Below are positions 17,704-27,229 of a DNA stretch of 64,000 bases, one piece after another; positions within the stretch are counted from its first letter, which is position 1; every line of letters begins with the position of its first letter. Made by a program: the position numbers and the translations under genes. Source of the DNA: SABI01 sp963676605 (GTDB lineage Bacteria; Spirochaetota; Spirochaetia; Sphaerochaetales; Sphaerochaetaceae); NCBI GenBank assembly GCA_963676605.2, contig CAXXSP010000018.1, positions 62,001-126,000 of the forward strand. The letters are read 5' to 3'. The notes beneath the pieces were generated by a model, which searched no databases, was not told where the DNA came from, and saw only the letters and a program-made list of their open reading frames with translations.

Positions 17704-18706
17704 TCTTCCCGAGCACCTCATAGCACAGTACCCCTCTGCCTCCCGTGGTACCAGCCGTCTTCTCGTCCTTGACAGGAATAGCGGCTCCCTGGTTGATACC
17801 GGCGTAGATTCCCTCAGTGAGTTCCTCCCGGAAGGAGCCGTCCTGGTCATCAACAACTCGAAAGTCAGAAAGGCACGTGTCTATGGAACCAGTGAGCATG
17901 GAGGAACGGTCGAGTTTCTCTTTCTGAATCAGATAGATGCACTGCACTGGCTTGTCATGACCAGTAAATCGAAGAAACAGAAGGTGGGTAAACGATTCTC
18001 CTTCGATAAGGAGCTGGGAATACACGGTGTTATCTCTCAGGAGAGGGAAGAAGGAAAAATTCTTGAGATGAGTGAACCGGTCGATGATTCCTTCTTCGAC
18101 CGGATCGGTCACATACCGCTCCCTCCCTATATTAAGAGAGATGACGAATTTCTTGATTCCTCACGGTATCAGACCGTGTATGCCGACAGCAGCGGCTCGG
18201 TTGCCGCCCCCACTGCCGGTCTCCATTTCACTCAGGAAATTCTTGATTCCCTTGCAAAGAAGAACATCACCCTCGCACCGGTAACGCTTCATGTCGGTCC
18301 CGGAACATTCCTTCCTGTGAGAAGCGAACATCTGGAAGATCACACGATGCATACAGAGTATTATGAGATCAGTGAAGAGACCTCAGAACTCATCAACCGT
18401 GCGAAGCGGGAGGGGAGGCCGATTATTGCGGTTGGCACGACGAGCGTGAGGACCCTGGAAAGCGCCTGGTCAGAAGAAACGCAGAATGTGAGAGCGGGAA
18501 AAGGTTCGACAAAACTCTTTATCACTCCGGGTTTCACCTTCCACGTCGTTGATCACCTGATGACCAATTTTCATACACCTGAATCTACTCTGCTGGTACT
18601 TGTCTCCTCCTTCGCTTCAAAGGAGCAGATTCTTGCAGCGTATACCCATGCGGTTGAGAAGGAATACAGGTTCTTCAGTTACGGCGATGCAATGCTTATC
18701 TTATAA
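17678..18706 (+). CDS. queA: S-adenosylmethionine:tRNA ribosyltransferase-isomerase
   Basis: QueA converts preQ1 at tRNA position 34 to epoxyqueuosine, using the ribosyl part of SAM. The 342-residue protein starts MEIREFSFNLPEHLIAQYP inside the end of ruvB. Conserved blocks are AAPTAGLHFT, HVGPGTFLPVR, DHTMHTEYYEI, VGTTSVRTLES and NFHTPESTLLVLVSSFA. An earlier ATG in the same frame is inside ruvB and homologues do not extend there. With tgt at 42 kb, the window carries two steps of queuosine formation. The stop codon shares a TTATAA palindrome with the convergent tmk stop. Confidence 0.95.
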   Translation: MEIREFSFNLPEHLIAQYPSASRGTSRLLVLDRNSGSLVDTGVDSLSEFLPEGAVLVINNSKVRKARVYGTSEHGGTVEFLFLNQIDALHWLVMTSKSKKQKVGKRFSFDKELGIHGVISQEREEGKILEMSEPVDDSFFDRIGHIPLPPYIKRDDEFLDSSRYQTVYADSSGSVAAPTAGLHFTQEILDSLAKKNITLAPVTLHVGPGTFLPVRSEHLEDHTMHTEYYEISEETSELINRAKREGRPIIAVGTTSVRTLESAWSEETQNVRAGKGSTKLFITPGFTFHVVDHLMTNFHTPESTLLVLVSSFASKEQILAAYTHAVEKEYRFFSYGDAMLIL

Positions 18707-19321
18707 GAGACCGGCCTCTTCAAGCACCGATTCTATCTCGGCAGTCACTTCCTCGATCGGCTTTCTTCCGTCTATTCGGGTGAAGATTACTCCAGAAGGA
18801 AGATCACTGAAGGCTCTTTCATAGAACTGATAGACTTTGTTGAGATACGAATCTTCTTCGAAGAGTTCCTTCTCCTCATCGCGCGTATGAATCCTGTCCA
18901 TACAGACTTCAGTAGGAGTATCGATATAAAAGATAAATCTCGGATAGGGAAAGTCATTGAGTGCAGCGATTTTCTCATAACCGCATTCTATCGACTGATA
19001 GGCTAGTGAGGAGAAGAGATATCTGTCACAGATAACTGTTTCTCCCTTCTGTATTCTCCCGGTAATCCCATGAACCGGGTTATAGAGGTGATCTTCCCGG
19101 TCAGCTGCGAACAGAAGGGCGAGAGCGAGGGGAGTGGTCACCAGTTCCTTTCTCAGAACGCTTCTGACCTGTTTTCCGAAAGGGGAGCCTGTCGGCTCAA
19201 AGGTGGCATGCACATTCTTCCTGTCCATATCGAAACGTTCAACAATCTTCTTCAGCTGTGTTGTAGTCCCTGAACCATCTAGGCCTTCTAGTACGATAAA
19301 ATTGTCAAGAATCTCTTTCAT
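18701..19321 (-). CDS. tmk: Thymidylate kinase
   Basis: Tmk phosphorylates dTMP to dTDP. The 206-residue protein has the P-loop LEGLDGSGTTTQ, where the usual Walker lysine is Thr19. It also has FEPTGSPFGKQVRSVL (the DR/P-type loop of the family is FEPTxxP here), LLFAADREDHL, the CDRYLFSSLAYQ motif and a lid region with TRDEEKELFEED. AGGAGG lies before the ATG. The order of motifs supports dTMP kinase. The lysine replacement is unusual for P-loop kinases and may be a lineage feature. It is convergent with queA. Confidence 0.88.
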   Translation of the reverse strand: MKEILDNFIVLEGLDGSGTTTQLKKIVERFDMDRKNVHATFEPTGSPFGKQVRSVLRKELVTTPLALALLFAADREDHLYNPVHGITGRIQKGETVICDRYLFSSLAYQSIECGYEKIAALNDFPYPRFIFYIDTPTEVCMDRIHTRDEEKELFEEDSYLNKVYQFYERAFSDLPSGVIFTRIDGRKPIEEVTAEIESVLEEAGLL

Positions 19322-19454
19322 GGACTCCTCCTCTCAGGGTTTCAGTCTAATGAAAGGCGCACGGGATGGCAATTGATGTGTTAAAAAATATCTACGGATT
19401 CCTCATCGATCTGTCACCTCCTGAGCTCGGGACTGTTTTACTTCCTAAAAGGGT

Positions 19455-19482
19455 TTGTTGTACATCTAATTCCCGTTATACT
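19455..19482 (+). promoter_or_regulatory. Putative promoter of tamB (leaderless type)
   Basis: TTGTTG (19455-19460), 16 bases, then TATACT (19477-19482) end eight bases before the GTG at 19491. Transcription would begin at the start codon. Confidence 0.5.
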
Positions 19483-19490
19483 TGAGGCAC

Positions 19491-22400
19491 GTGAGAAAGA
19501 AAAGTCTGTTTCATGCAACCACATCTACAAAGATCATAGCCGGTGCGGTCCTGTGTATCACTGTGATCATCTTCTCTTTGTTTCCCCTTTCATCCTATAT
19601 GCTTGATCGGCTCACCCCCGATGTCATTGAGCTCTCTCACGTGTTCGAACAGCAGCTCGATGCAGAGATCAGAATTGACTCAGTCTCAACAGACCTGCTC
19701 TCACGCATACATATCGAGGGTGTACATGTCACGGATTCCTCCGGTCACGATATCTTAGCTATTGATACAATCGAGATAGCACAGAGTGCTCTCCTCTTTC
19801 TCCCGAAATACCTGTTCACGAGGGAGATTCCGGTAACGGTGAAGGGCCTCAAAGTTTCGGTTCAGGCAGAACATGAACAGAAGCTCCTCTCACTGTTTTC
19901 AGCTAACGCATACAACTCTTCCAGCAGGAACAGTCTCCCTGCTTTGACCGGAACTGTCACAATACATGATATCGCTATTCTCTGGGAGGGAATACAGTAC
20001 AGCGGTGCTGCAGATATCAGCAGCCTCAGGGGGACCTTCCGTGATGGAAACCTGACGTCCTTCTCTTCAGGAATTACTGAAGTCTCATTTCAGGGCGGTG
20101 AATCTGCAGCCCGTGTCACAGATGCAGAGGTTACTGGGACCTTGGACGGGGGATCGCTTCGTACACTTCAATCAACCGTGGGAACAGCGGAGGGCAGAGT
20201 TCAGGGGATTTTCAGGGATGGATACACGGAAGACCTCATGCTCTCCTTTGATTCAGAAACAGGAATGAGGATTTCAGGAAGAGAGCTCTCGGCCGGTATC
20301 AACATAGGAGAGGAAGAAGAAGCGCAGGCTATGGCAGCTGGCTTTACCCTGGAGATGGAAGGTACAGCCGAAGACGGTTACTCAGGCACGCTGAAAACAG
20401 GATTGACAACCGCTCAGTATGAAGATATCTCATTCGAGAGCGAGATGATCACCCTTTCAGGGAAATTCTCTCCCCTTCAGTTCTCCTGTACGCTTGAAAA
20501 GGGTTTTCTTATGACACGCGCTTCAGGCGAGAGTATACAAGCTGAAGATACCTCGTTCAGCCTGCTGAATCAGGGGAATGCCCTCAGTCTCTATCTTTTC
20601 TCCGATTCCGTGAGTGCATCACAGCAGCTCTTCAGCTCCCTGAGTGAATGGGTAGACGTCAATGACCTGCTCATCGAGAATCCTTCAGCCTATGCACGCT
20701 ACCATCAAGAAAGCGGTCTGATCGAGTGGGAAGCCGACGGAGACCTTCATGTCGACATCGGAAGCCCTCTGGAGACCTCTCTCTCGGCTCTTGTCTTTGC
20801 TGACGGGGTCATAGAGCGCAGCGGAAAAATCGAATCGATAGATCTGAGAGCGAAGAATATCTCTTCCACAGTGATGGATCCACTATTCGAAGGATTCCTT
20901 ACCTACGATACGGTTGAAGGAGAACCTGTTCTGTCTGCAGGAATCCAGCAGGGAACGATGCTCAATCTTCTGTACACCCGGAAGCTGAATGAATCCCGGC
21001 AGACCGTGACCCTTCAGTCCCAGAGTCTTGCACTTGCTCCTTATACGTCTTTGATAGATCTCTATGCACCCCAACTGCTTACCTATATCTCTGATACGTC
21101 CCGGTTTACCGGTGAATTCAGAGGCTCCTTCGATGATGCACTGCATGACATAGATCTGAACACCTCTGTCGCACTGACTGAAATCATGGTAGGTGATGTA
21201 CAGATGAACGGTGCGGCAACATTGCTTCTCGAAGCTGACGAGAACACCTTTACGATACCTTCTTCCACGGTAACTACGGAGGGGATGAGAATCTCGTACA
21301 GCGGTGAAATAGACCGTAGTACACTGTTCCCAAGGGGAGAACTTGAGGCGATCGCGGTACACACCGGTGAACAGTATGCTTCAGTCCTCTTCTCTCAGGA
21401 TTCTCAGAGGATGTTCCGGTATTCGATGAGTTCGGCTCTCCTGAAAGATGTTCAGGCAGAAGGAACACTTATCAGGATCGGTGATCAGCTGATATCGACG
21501 ACAGGTGATATCCTCTTATACGGACAGACCGATCCCTACAGGGCTTCCTTCTATCTTGATACCCTGACACTTGAAGGGTCCATACCTCACGTGCAGATGC
21601 GACTGACCTTCGATCAGGAGGATGCCACGCTCTCCGGGATGCTTGATGCCGGAGGGTATGTAATCCCCCAGGGACTGCTGCGTCAATCTGGAAACGGATC
21701 GATGCGGGTGGACGGACACCTCGAGGGTTCCTACACCTTCACAAACGGGAAGTTCAACCTCTCATCCCCCTCTATCTCTTTGTCGGATATAGCTTTTTCT
21801 CAGATCAGGGAGGGAAGGGCTGAACTCGCCTTTACGATGGATGAGAGTGAACTGAATATTGATCATATCGCCTGGAGTGATGAATTCGACACTCTTGAAG
21901 GGAAGGCTCTCCTCAGAATACCACAAGGAGACCTCCGGAGTGTTGATTCTTTTATCAGAAATGCCCTGATTTCACTCACGATGAGTGGAGAGAAGGAATC
22001 GATTGACCTTATCATCCTTCCCGCCCAGGAAGAGATGGGAATCGATACAGCCTTCTCCCTTGATATCATCAACACGGATATCACACGATTCTTTCCATCG
22101 GACCAGTACATCGCAGGATCCATGTCGATCCGCGGTGTGAGTGATCTGGACACCTACGTGGAAAGTGAAGGGGAAGTGAGCCTCCTCTTCAGAGAATCCG
22201 GAGAGGAAGCGGAAGCGGAGATCTCTATCAATAGAGACGGTATCTATATTGAGAACGGGACGATCACCAGAGGAAACGCGCAGTTGAAGGATATCCTTCT
22301 TTCGTACCTGTATGACGGCACGGTACGTACTCATGCCTCATATAGAAGTGAAATTCAGCTGATACACAGGGATGCCTCGACGAGAGCTACTGTTGATGCC

Positions 22401-24197
22401 TCCCTGAATCTCAATCCATCAAAACATTTCTTTGAGGCGGTGAAGAGACTTCAGGACCTGAGAGAGGGCATTCCGGAAGTTACCGTCGAGCTATCCGACA
22501 CCTCTTTGTTCAATATGCTTACTCTGCCTGACAGCATTCACACGGTCTCCTATCTGAATGATGTACTCTCCGTGCGCCCTGAAGAGGGAGGAATGATCGA
22601 CCTTACCTACGACCTGCATTCAGGAGATCTGGAGATCGAGGCGTCAGAGGATTTCCTCTTCCCCATGAAAGGTAAAGGTTTCCTGAGCAGAGATTTCATC
22701 TCACTCGACCTCTCGCATGCAGAACTTGATTTTACCTATTTAAATGCCTTTTTCCCTGATCCCAGCATCTTCTTTAATACGGGACGGTTCCAAGGCTCCG
22801 TGCTTATTGAAGGGGATCCGCTGAATCCGGGTTACTGGGGAACCATGAGTGGAAAAGAACTCTCCATGTCTCTCTTCTGGCTTCCTGATAGCACATTGTA
22901 TATAGAAAACCCGATCGTAGCACTCGACAACAGGACCTTTACCCTCCCTTCAACAGCAGCGTACGTCGACATAGAAGGGAAGACGCCTGCAACCGGAACC
23001 TTCAATATCACGTCAGATTTTGCGAACTGGAACCTCGACACCTATGAGATGGCTGCAGAAATCCTGCAGGGGACAATGCCCATTTACATACCAATCACCA
23101 ATATCGACATGCTGGTGCAGGGAGATGTATACGGGAAGTTCGGAATGAAAGGGACGCTCAAAGCAGAAACCATCTACGGTGATATTGTATCTCCAACTGC
23201 GGAGATAAGTTTCGGCATCCCTGATCTTCCGTTGTGGTATATTCCCCGTGCACGGACGAGCGCGGAGATCAGATTTACCAGCGGAAAGAATGTCTCCTTC
23301 GTCTATCCAAACAGCGAATCTCCGATCGTGAGTGCGACGGTGCAGGATAACCAGCGCATGTCCATCAGCATGACGGCTCCTGAGCTCACTTACAGCTTTT
23401 CCGGTGATATTGGTCTGAGAAGCGGAGAAATCTATTATGTACAGGAGAACTTCTATATCACCGAGGGAAATGTTCATTTTCAAACGGGAGAAGGAGGTTC
23501 CTTCGATGAAATTCTGCCACGAGTTGACCTTCGTGCCCGTCTCAGGAAGTTCGATGCTGAGGGGGAGAGACTGGACATCTACCTGATTCTCCAGAATGCA
23601 CTCCTCACTGACATTGAACCGAGATTCGAATCTATTCCTGCACGGACAGACAATGAGATCCTTCAGCTGCTGGGGCAGAATCTCCTCAGTACCGGGTTCT
23701 CAAGCCAGAATGATACCGGTTTCCAGTCTGTACTCAATGCCGCGACCGCAGCAACAGACGTGATCACCCGTTTCGGTCTTATCCAGGGGAATACCATATC
23801 GTTCGGCTTCTCCTCCGCAATACGGGAAGCCCTCGGTCTTGACGTTTTCACGATCAGAAGCAACCTGCTCCAGAATATCCTTCTCGATGCGATCCCGGGG
23901 GCGACCGACAATGCCAATGCCTCACCCTTCGGACGCTATTTGGACAACACTACCTTCTATCTCGGCAAGTACCTTGCCGATGAACTTTATCTCCAGGGTC
24001 TTATCTCAATGAGACGGGATGCAACCGGAAACAGTTCATCCTTCCTCGCATCCGACCTTACACTCGATACTGAACTGAGTGTCGAGTGGCTCAACCCGCT
24101 CGCTTCCTTCTCATTCTTCACTCAACCGAATGAGTTGTCTCTCTTTAATATATTCGATACTATGGGATTCAGTGTGACGAAAAACATTGAATTCTGA
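19491..24197 (+). CDS. tamB: TamB-like translocation/assembly protein (DUF490)
   Basis: This is a 1568-residue AsmA/TamB-type protein anchored by one N-terminal membrane helix (about residues 13-35), with a very long beta-strand-rich periplasmic part and the C-terminal DUF490 domain (SFGIPDLPLWYIPRARTSAE, GDIGLRSGEIYYVQENFYIT, DNEILQLLGQNLL, TTFYLGKYLADELYLQGLIS). TamB proteins act in outer-membrane protein or phospholipid transfer. bamA follows by 11 bases and no tamA is present in the window, matching the spirochaete arrangement in which TamB works with BamA. The GTG at 19491 is preferred over the TTG at 19482, which overlaps the -10 box. Confidence 0.88.
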   Translation: MRKKSLFHATTSTKIIAGAVLCITVIIFSLFPLSSYMLDRLTPDVIELSHVFEQQLDAEIRIDSVSTDLLSRIHIEGVHVTDSSGHDILAIDTIEIAQSALLFLPKYLFTREIPVTVKGLKVSVQAEHEQKLLSLFSANAYNSSSRNSLPALTGTVTIHDIAILWEGIQYSGAADISSLRGTFRDGNLTSFSSGITEVSFQGGESAARVTDAEVTGTLDGGSLRTLQSTVGTAEGRVQGIFRDGYTEDLMLSFDSETGMRISGRELSAGINIGEEEEAQAMAAGFTLEMEGTAEDGYSGTLKTGLTTAQYEDISFESEMITLSGKFSPLQFSCTLEKGFLMTRASGESIQAEDTSFSLLNQGNALSLYLFSDSVSASQQLFSSLSEWVDVNDLLIENPSAYARYHQESGLIEWEADGDLHVDIGSPLETSLSALVFADGVIERSGKIESIDLRAKNISSTVMDPLFEGFLTYDTVEGEPVLSAGIQQGTMLNLLYTRKLNESRQTVTLQSQSLALAPYTSLIDLYAPQLLTYISDTSRFTGEFRGSFDDALHDIDLNTSVALTEIMVGDVQMNGAATLLLEADENTFTIPSSTVTTEGMRISYSGEIDRSTLFPRGELEAIAVHTGEQYASVLFSQDSQRMFRYSMSSALLKDVQAEGTLIRIGDQLISTTGDILLYGQTDPYRASFYLDTLTLEGSIPHVQMRLTFDQEDATLSGMLDAGGYVIPQGLLRQSGNGSMRVDGHLEGSYTFTNGKFNLSSPSISLSDIAFSQIREGRAELAFTMDESELNIDHIAWSDEFDTLEGKALLRIPQGDLRSVDSFIRNALISLTMSGEKESIDLIILPAQEEMGIDTAFSLDIINTDITRFFPSDQYIAGSMSIRGVSDLDTYVESEGEVSLLFRESGEEAEAEISINRDGIYIENGTITRGNAQLKDILLSYLYDGTVRTHASYRSEIQLIHRDASTRATVDASLNLNPSKHFFEAVKRLQDLREGIPEVTVELSDTSLFNMLTLPDSIHTVSYLNDVLSVRPEEGGMIDLTYDLHSGDLEIEASEDFLFPMKGKGFLSRDFISLDLSHAELDFTYLNAFFPDPSIFFNTGRFQGSVLIEGDPLNPGYWGTMSGKELSMSLFWLPDSTLYIENPIVALDNRTFTLPSTAAYVDIEGKTPATGTFNITSDFANWNLDTYEMAAEILQGTMPIYIPITNIDMLVQGDVYGKFGMKGTLKAETIYGDIVSPTAEISFGIPDLPLWYIPRARTSAEIRFTSGKNVSFVYPNSESPIVSATVQDNQRMSISMTAPELTYSFSGDIGLRSGEIYYVQENFYITEGNVHFQTGEGGSFDEILPRVDLRARLRKFDAEGERLDIYLILQNALLTDIEPRFESIPARTDNEILQLLGQNLLSTGFSSQNDTGFQSVLNAATAATDVITRFGLIQGNTISFGFSSAIREALGLDVFTIRSNLLQNILLDAIPGATDNANASPFGRYLDNTTFYLGKYLADELYLQGLISMRRDATGNSSSFLASDLTLDTELSVEWLNPLASFSFFTQPNELSLFNIFDTMGFSVTKNIEF

Positions 24198-24208
24198 GAG
24201 GAGTTTTC

Positions 24209-27200
24209 ATGAAAAAGAAACTGTCCATCCTTATATCCGTCCTGCTTTTTGTCTCTGCAGGATTATTCGCCGAAGAAACCGTATCTCCCTGGTGGGAATC
24301 AGCCACCGTAGAGAGTGCCGTGATTGTTGGGGCAGAAACAATCGATGAAGAAGAACTGAGTTCTCTTGCTTCAGGACTGATCGGTCTTCCCTATGCTCAG
24401 GTACAGGTAGATGCCGTCGTCCAGCAGATGTATGACACCGGTCTCATTCTCTCTGTAGAGGTGTTTCCCTCTCCCTCCGAGCAGGGTAAATCTCACGCTG
24501 TACTCTATTTCGAGATCATGGAAGCTCTTCCGCTCTCTGATGTTGTGTTTAAGGGAAATTCGAACCTTTCCAGTGAAGAGCTTTCCAGAGTATTTCCTCT
24601 CAGTACAGGAGAAATCTATTCAACAAAGGCATATGAAGCGGCAATTGATGACCTGAAGGCATTTTACAGTGCTAAAGGGTATGACACGGTAGATATCCTG
24701 TACACCTCTCGTGAGAATGCTGACGGCACCGGAGTTGTCGCGACCTATCAGATCAGGGAATACGACTGGTACATCCAGAAAACCATCAAGGGCTTCACGT
24801 TTACGAACCTTCATAATGTCAAACAGGAAACACTCGAAGATATCACCTATCCCTATATCGGAAAACCGTATACACAGGCTTTGTACAAGGAGATTGAGAC
24901 CAGCATTCAGGCACTCGGCTCCTTCAGCCATATCGAGTCGGAAATGAAACGGGGTGGAGTAGGGAATCAGGACCTTTTCGTCAATTTCAAGTTAAGTGAG
25001 CTGCCTCTTATCACCTCGATCAACATTGAGGGAAATAACGGTGTCAAGGAGAAGGTGCTTCTCGATGCTCTTTCTCTCAATACTGATGATTTCCTCTCTA
25101 TCTCAAAAGTGAATACCGGTTCTGAAGAAATCATGAAGATCTATCTTCAGAGAGGGTATCAGGCAGCGGAGGTTACCTCTTCCTATACCATTGATGAGAC
25201 GCTGAATACGATCTCCCTCATGTATGAAGTAACTGAAGGAAGGCAGAGCAAGATTGATGACATTCTGTTCAGGGGGAATAGCGCGTTAAGTGAATCGGCT
25301 CTTTCGAAACTGCTGGAATCAAAAGTCCAGTCTCTCTTTTATAAAGGGAATTATCAGGAAGATCTTATCACAAAAGACAGGCAGGCCATTGAGCTCGCCT
25401 ATCAGAGTGCGGGATATATTGACGCACGTGTCACCGATGTGGAGCTGAAGGAAGTCCCTCAGGAAGACGCGGCACGGAAGATGCTCTCGGTGACCTTTGT
25501 TATCGATGAAGGAGACCTCTGGTATTTCGGAGGGCTTGAGGTGCGTGGCGCCTCGATCTATTCCCAGGATGACTTCGATGCCATCACGACGATGAATACC
25601 GGCGATATTCTCAACATTTCAAACGTCCAGAAGGATATCAGCAATATCGCAGACCTGTATTGGAATGAAGGCTATGTGCAGAATACGATCGATATAGAAG
25701 AGAAGAGGGATACCGATACCCATTCAATTCACTACATCATGAACATTACCGAGCGCGGTCAGGCGACTGTTGAAGAGGTCGTCATAAAAGGGCTTGAGAA
25801 AACGAAGGAATATGTTCTCCGCAGGGAACTCTCCCTGAAGAAAGGCGATATCTTCAGCAAGAAAAAATACGTCCAGAGCGCACAAAATCTCTATAACACC
25901 GGACTCCTTACCGATGTCGTTCCTTCAATCAACTACGGAAGCGATCAGAATACCCTCGTGGTGACCTATACGGTCACTGAAGGGAATCAGATGAATATCG
26001 GTTTCGGAGCCACCTTCGGCGGCAATGTCGATGGCTTCCCGGTAAGCGGATTCCTCTCCTGGGAAGATTCGAATCTTGCCGGTACCGGAAGAGATCTCAC
26101 AATCTCAACAGAACTCTCTCCAGATTCCCAGTCGGTGAATCTCAGATTCGCTGATGACTGGGTCGGTGATCAGCGTTGGTCAAACTCGATCAACCTCCAG
26201 TTCAAGAGAACAGATATAACCAGTGGTCTTATACTCGGGGACGGCTCTCCGACAACGCAGAACAGGGATAATGAAGCCTATCCCTATCCCTTTACTTCGT
26301 ACGAGCAGTGGGAGGCACTCGGCAAACCTTCCCCAGATTCACTCTACCTCATGCCGTATACCTCATGGAAATTTACCCTCGGCTATACCTCTGGGTACAC
26401 CTTCCTTTTTGATACCGGGCGTCTGTCTGTAGGAGGAGGCCCGGCTGTCACGCTGAACAGAGCTACCTTTGACGAAACCTACACCCCGTATGACTATCTC
26501 ATAGGTCAGTACGCAGAAGGGTGGAAGCTCAGCAACCGCCTCTCCCTCTCTATCAGCTGGGATGGAAGAGATCTCGTGAATAACACGACAAAAGGATATA
26601 TGGTCTCCCAGAATCTGGTCTATTCAGGAGGTGTGTTTGGCGGTCTCAGTAACTACATCAAATCAAGCACCAGTGCCTCCGGCTTCCTTAAACTCTTTGA
26701 AGTTCCCGGTGAAAAACCGATTCCTGTGGTAGCGAGTCTGAACTCTACTGTCTCCTTCATGTTTGATCAGTATTATCCTCAGGACGGTTCCTTCTCCGAT
26801 CCCTGGAGCTGGGATAAGAGCGCAAGCATGTACGAATATCTCTATATCGATGGGATGACTCTGGCACGGGGAATCTCTCCGAAATTCTATAAGGAATTCC
26901 TCTGGGATTCTTCATTGGATGTCTCTATGCAGATCGCTCAGAACGTCCTCTGGGGTGAAGCCTACGTTTCAGGAACCGGTGTGATTTCAGATCTGTCGAC
27001 GCTTGGGACCGTTCCGCTGGACTGGTATTTCTCTGCGGGGGTAGGGATCAGACTCAAAGTACCCGGATTCCCTCTCGGTCTCTATCTTGTGAAAAACGCG
27101 TATATTGAGAACGGTGGAGATTTCACCTGGGACGGCGGAGCGATTTTCGGATCTTCCGACCCTGCACAGGGGATGAAACTTGTTCTTGCAATCACCTCGA

Positions 27201-27211
27201 ACCTCTACTGA
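24209..27211 (+). CDS. bamA: Outer-membrane protein assembly factor BamA with extra POTRA domains
   Basis: BamA folds proteins into the outer membrane. The 1000-residue precursor has a signal peptide (to about residue 21), then what I count as seven POTRA repeats (about 33-107, 108-185, 191-267, 268-345, 347-437, 438-517, 518-593), each with a GN/GL turn and an E-rich end. A barrel of about 405 residues follows, with FGATFGGNVDGFPVSG near its start. The chain ends in Tyr, fitting a C-terminal beta-signal. The usual number of POTRAs is five. AGAGGAG precedes the ATG. It lies between tamB and mutS, with no skp gene between bamA and mutS. Confidence 0.93.
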   Translation: MKKKLSILISVLLFVSAGLFAEETVSPWWESATVESAVIVGAETIDEEELSSLASGLIGLPYAQVQVDAVVQQMYDTGLILSVEVFPSPSEQGKSHAVLYFEIMEALPLSDVVFKGNSNLSSEELSRVFPLSTGEIYSTKAYEAAIDDLKAFYSAKGYDTVDILYTSRENADGTGVVATYQIREYDWYIQKTIKGFTFTNLHNVKQETLEDITYPYIGKPYTQALYKEIETSIQALGSFSHIESEMKRGGVGNQDLFVNFKLSELPLITSINIEGNNGVKEKVLLDALSLNTDDFLSISKVNTGSEEIMKIYLQRGYQAAEVTSSYTIDETLNTISLMYEVTEGRQSKIDDILFRGNSALSESALSKLLESKVQSLFYKGNYQEDLITKDRQAIELAYQSAGYIDARVTDVELKEVPQEDAARKMLSVTFVIDEGDLWYFGGLEVRGASIYSQDDFDAITTMNTGDILNISNVQKDISNIADLYWNEGYVQNTIDIEEKRDTDTHSIHYIMNITERGQATVEEVVIKGLEKTKEYVLRRELSLKKGDIFSKKKYVQSAQNLYNTGLLTDVVPSINYGSDQNTLVVTYTVTEGNQMNIGFGATFGGNVDGFPVSGFLSWEDSNLAGTGRDLTISTELSPDSQSVNLRFADDWVGDQRWSNSINLQFKRTDITSGLILGDGSPTTQNRDNEAYPYPFTSYEQWEALGKPSPDSLYLMPYTSWKFTLGYTSGYTFLFDTGRLSVGGGPAVTLNRATFDETYTPYDYLIGQYAEGWKLSNRLSLSISWDGRDLVNNTTKGYMVSQNLVYSGGVFGGLSNYIKSSTSASGFLKLFEVPGEKPIPVVASLNSTVSFMFDQYYPQDGSFSDPWSWDKSASMYEYLYIDGMTLARGISPKFYKEFLWDSSLDVSMQIAQNVLWGEAYVSGTGVISDLSTLGTVPLDWYFSAGVGIRLKVPGFPLGLYLVKNAYIENGGDFTWDGGAIFGSSDPAQGMKLVLAITSNLY

Positions 27212-27229
27212 TCACGCGAAAGGAGCTCC

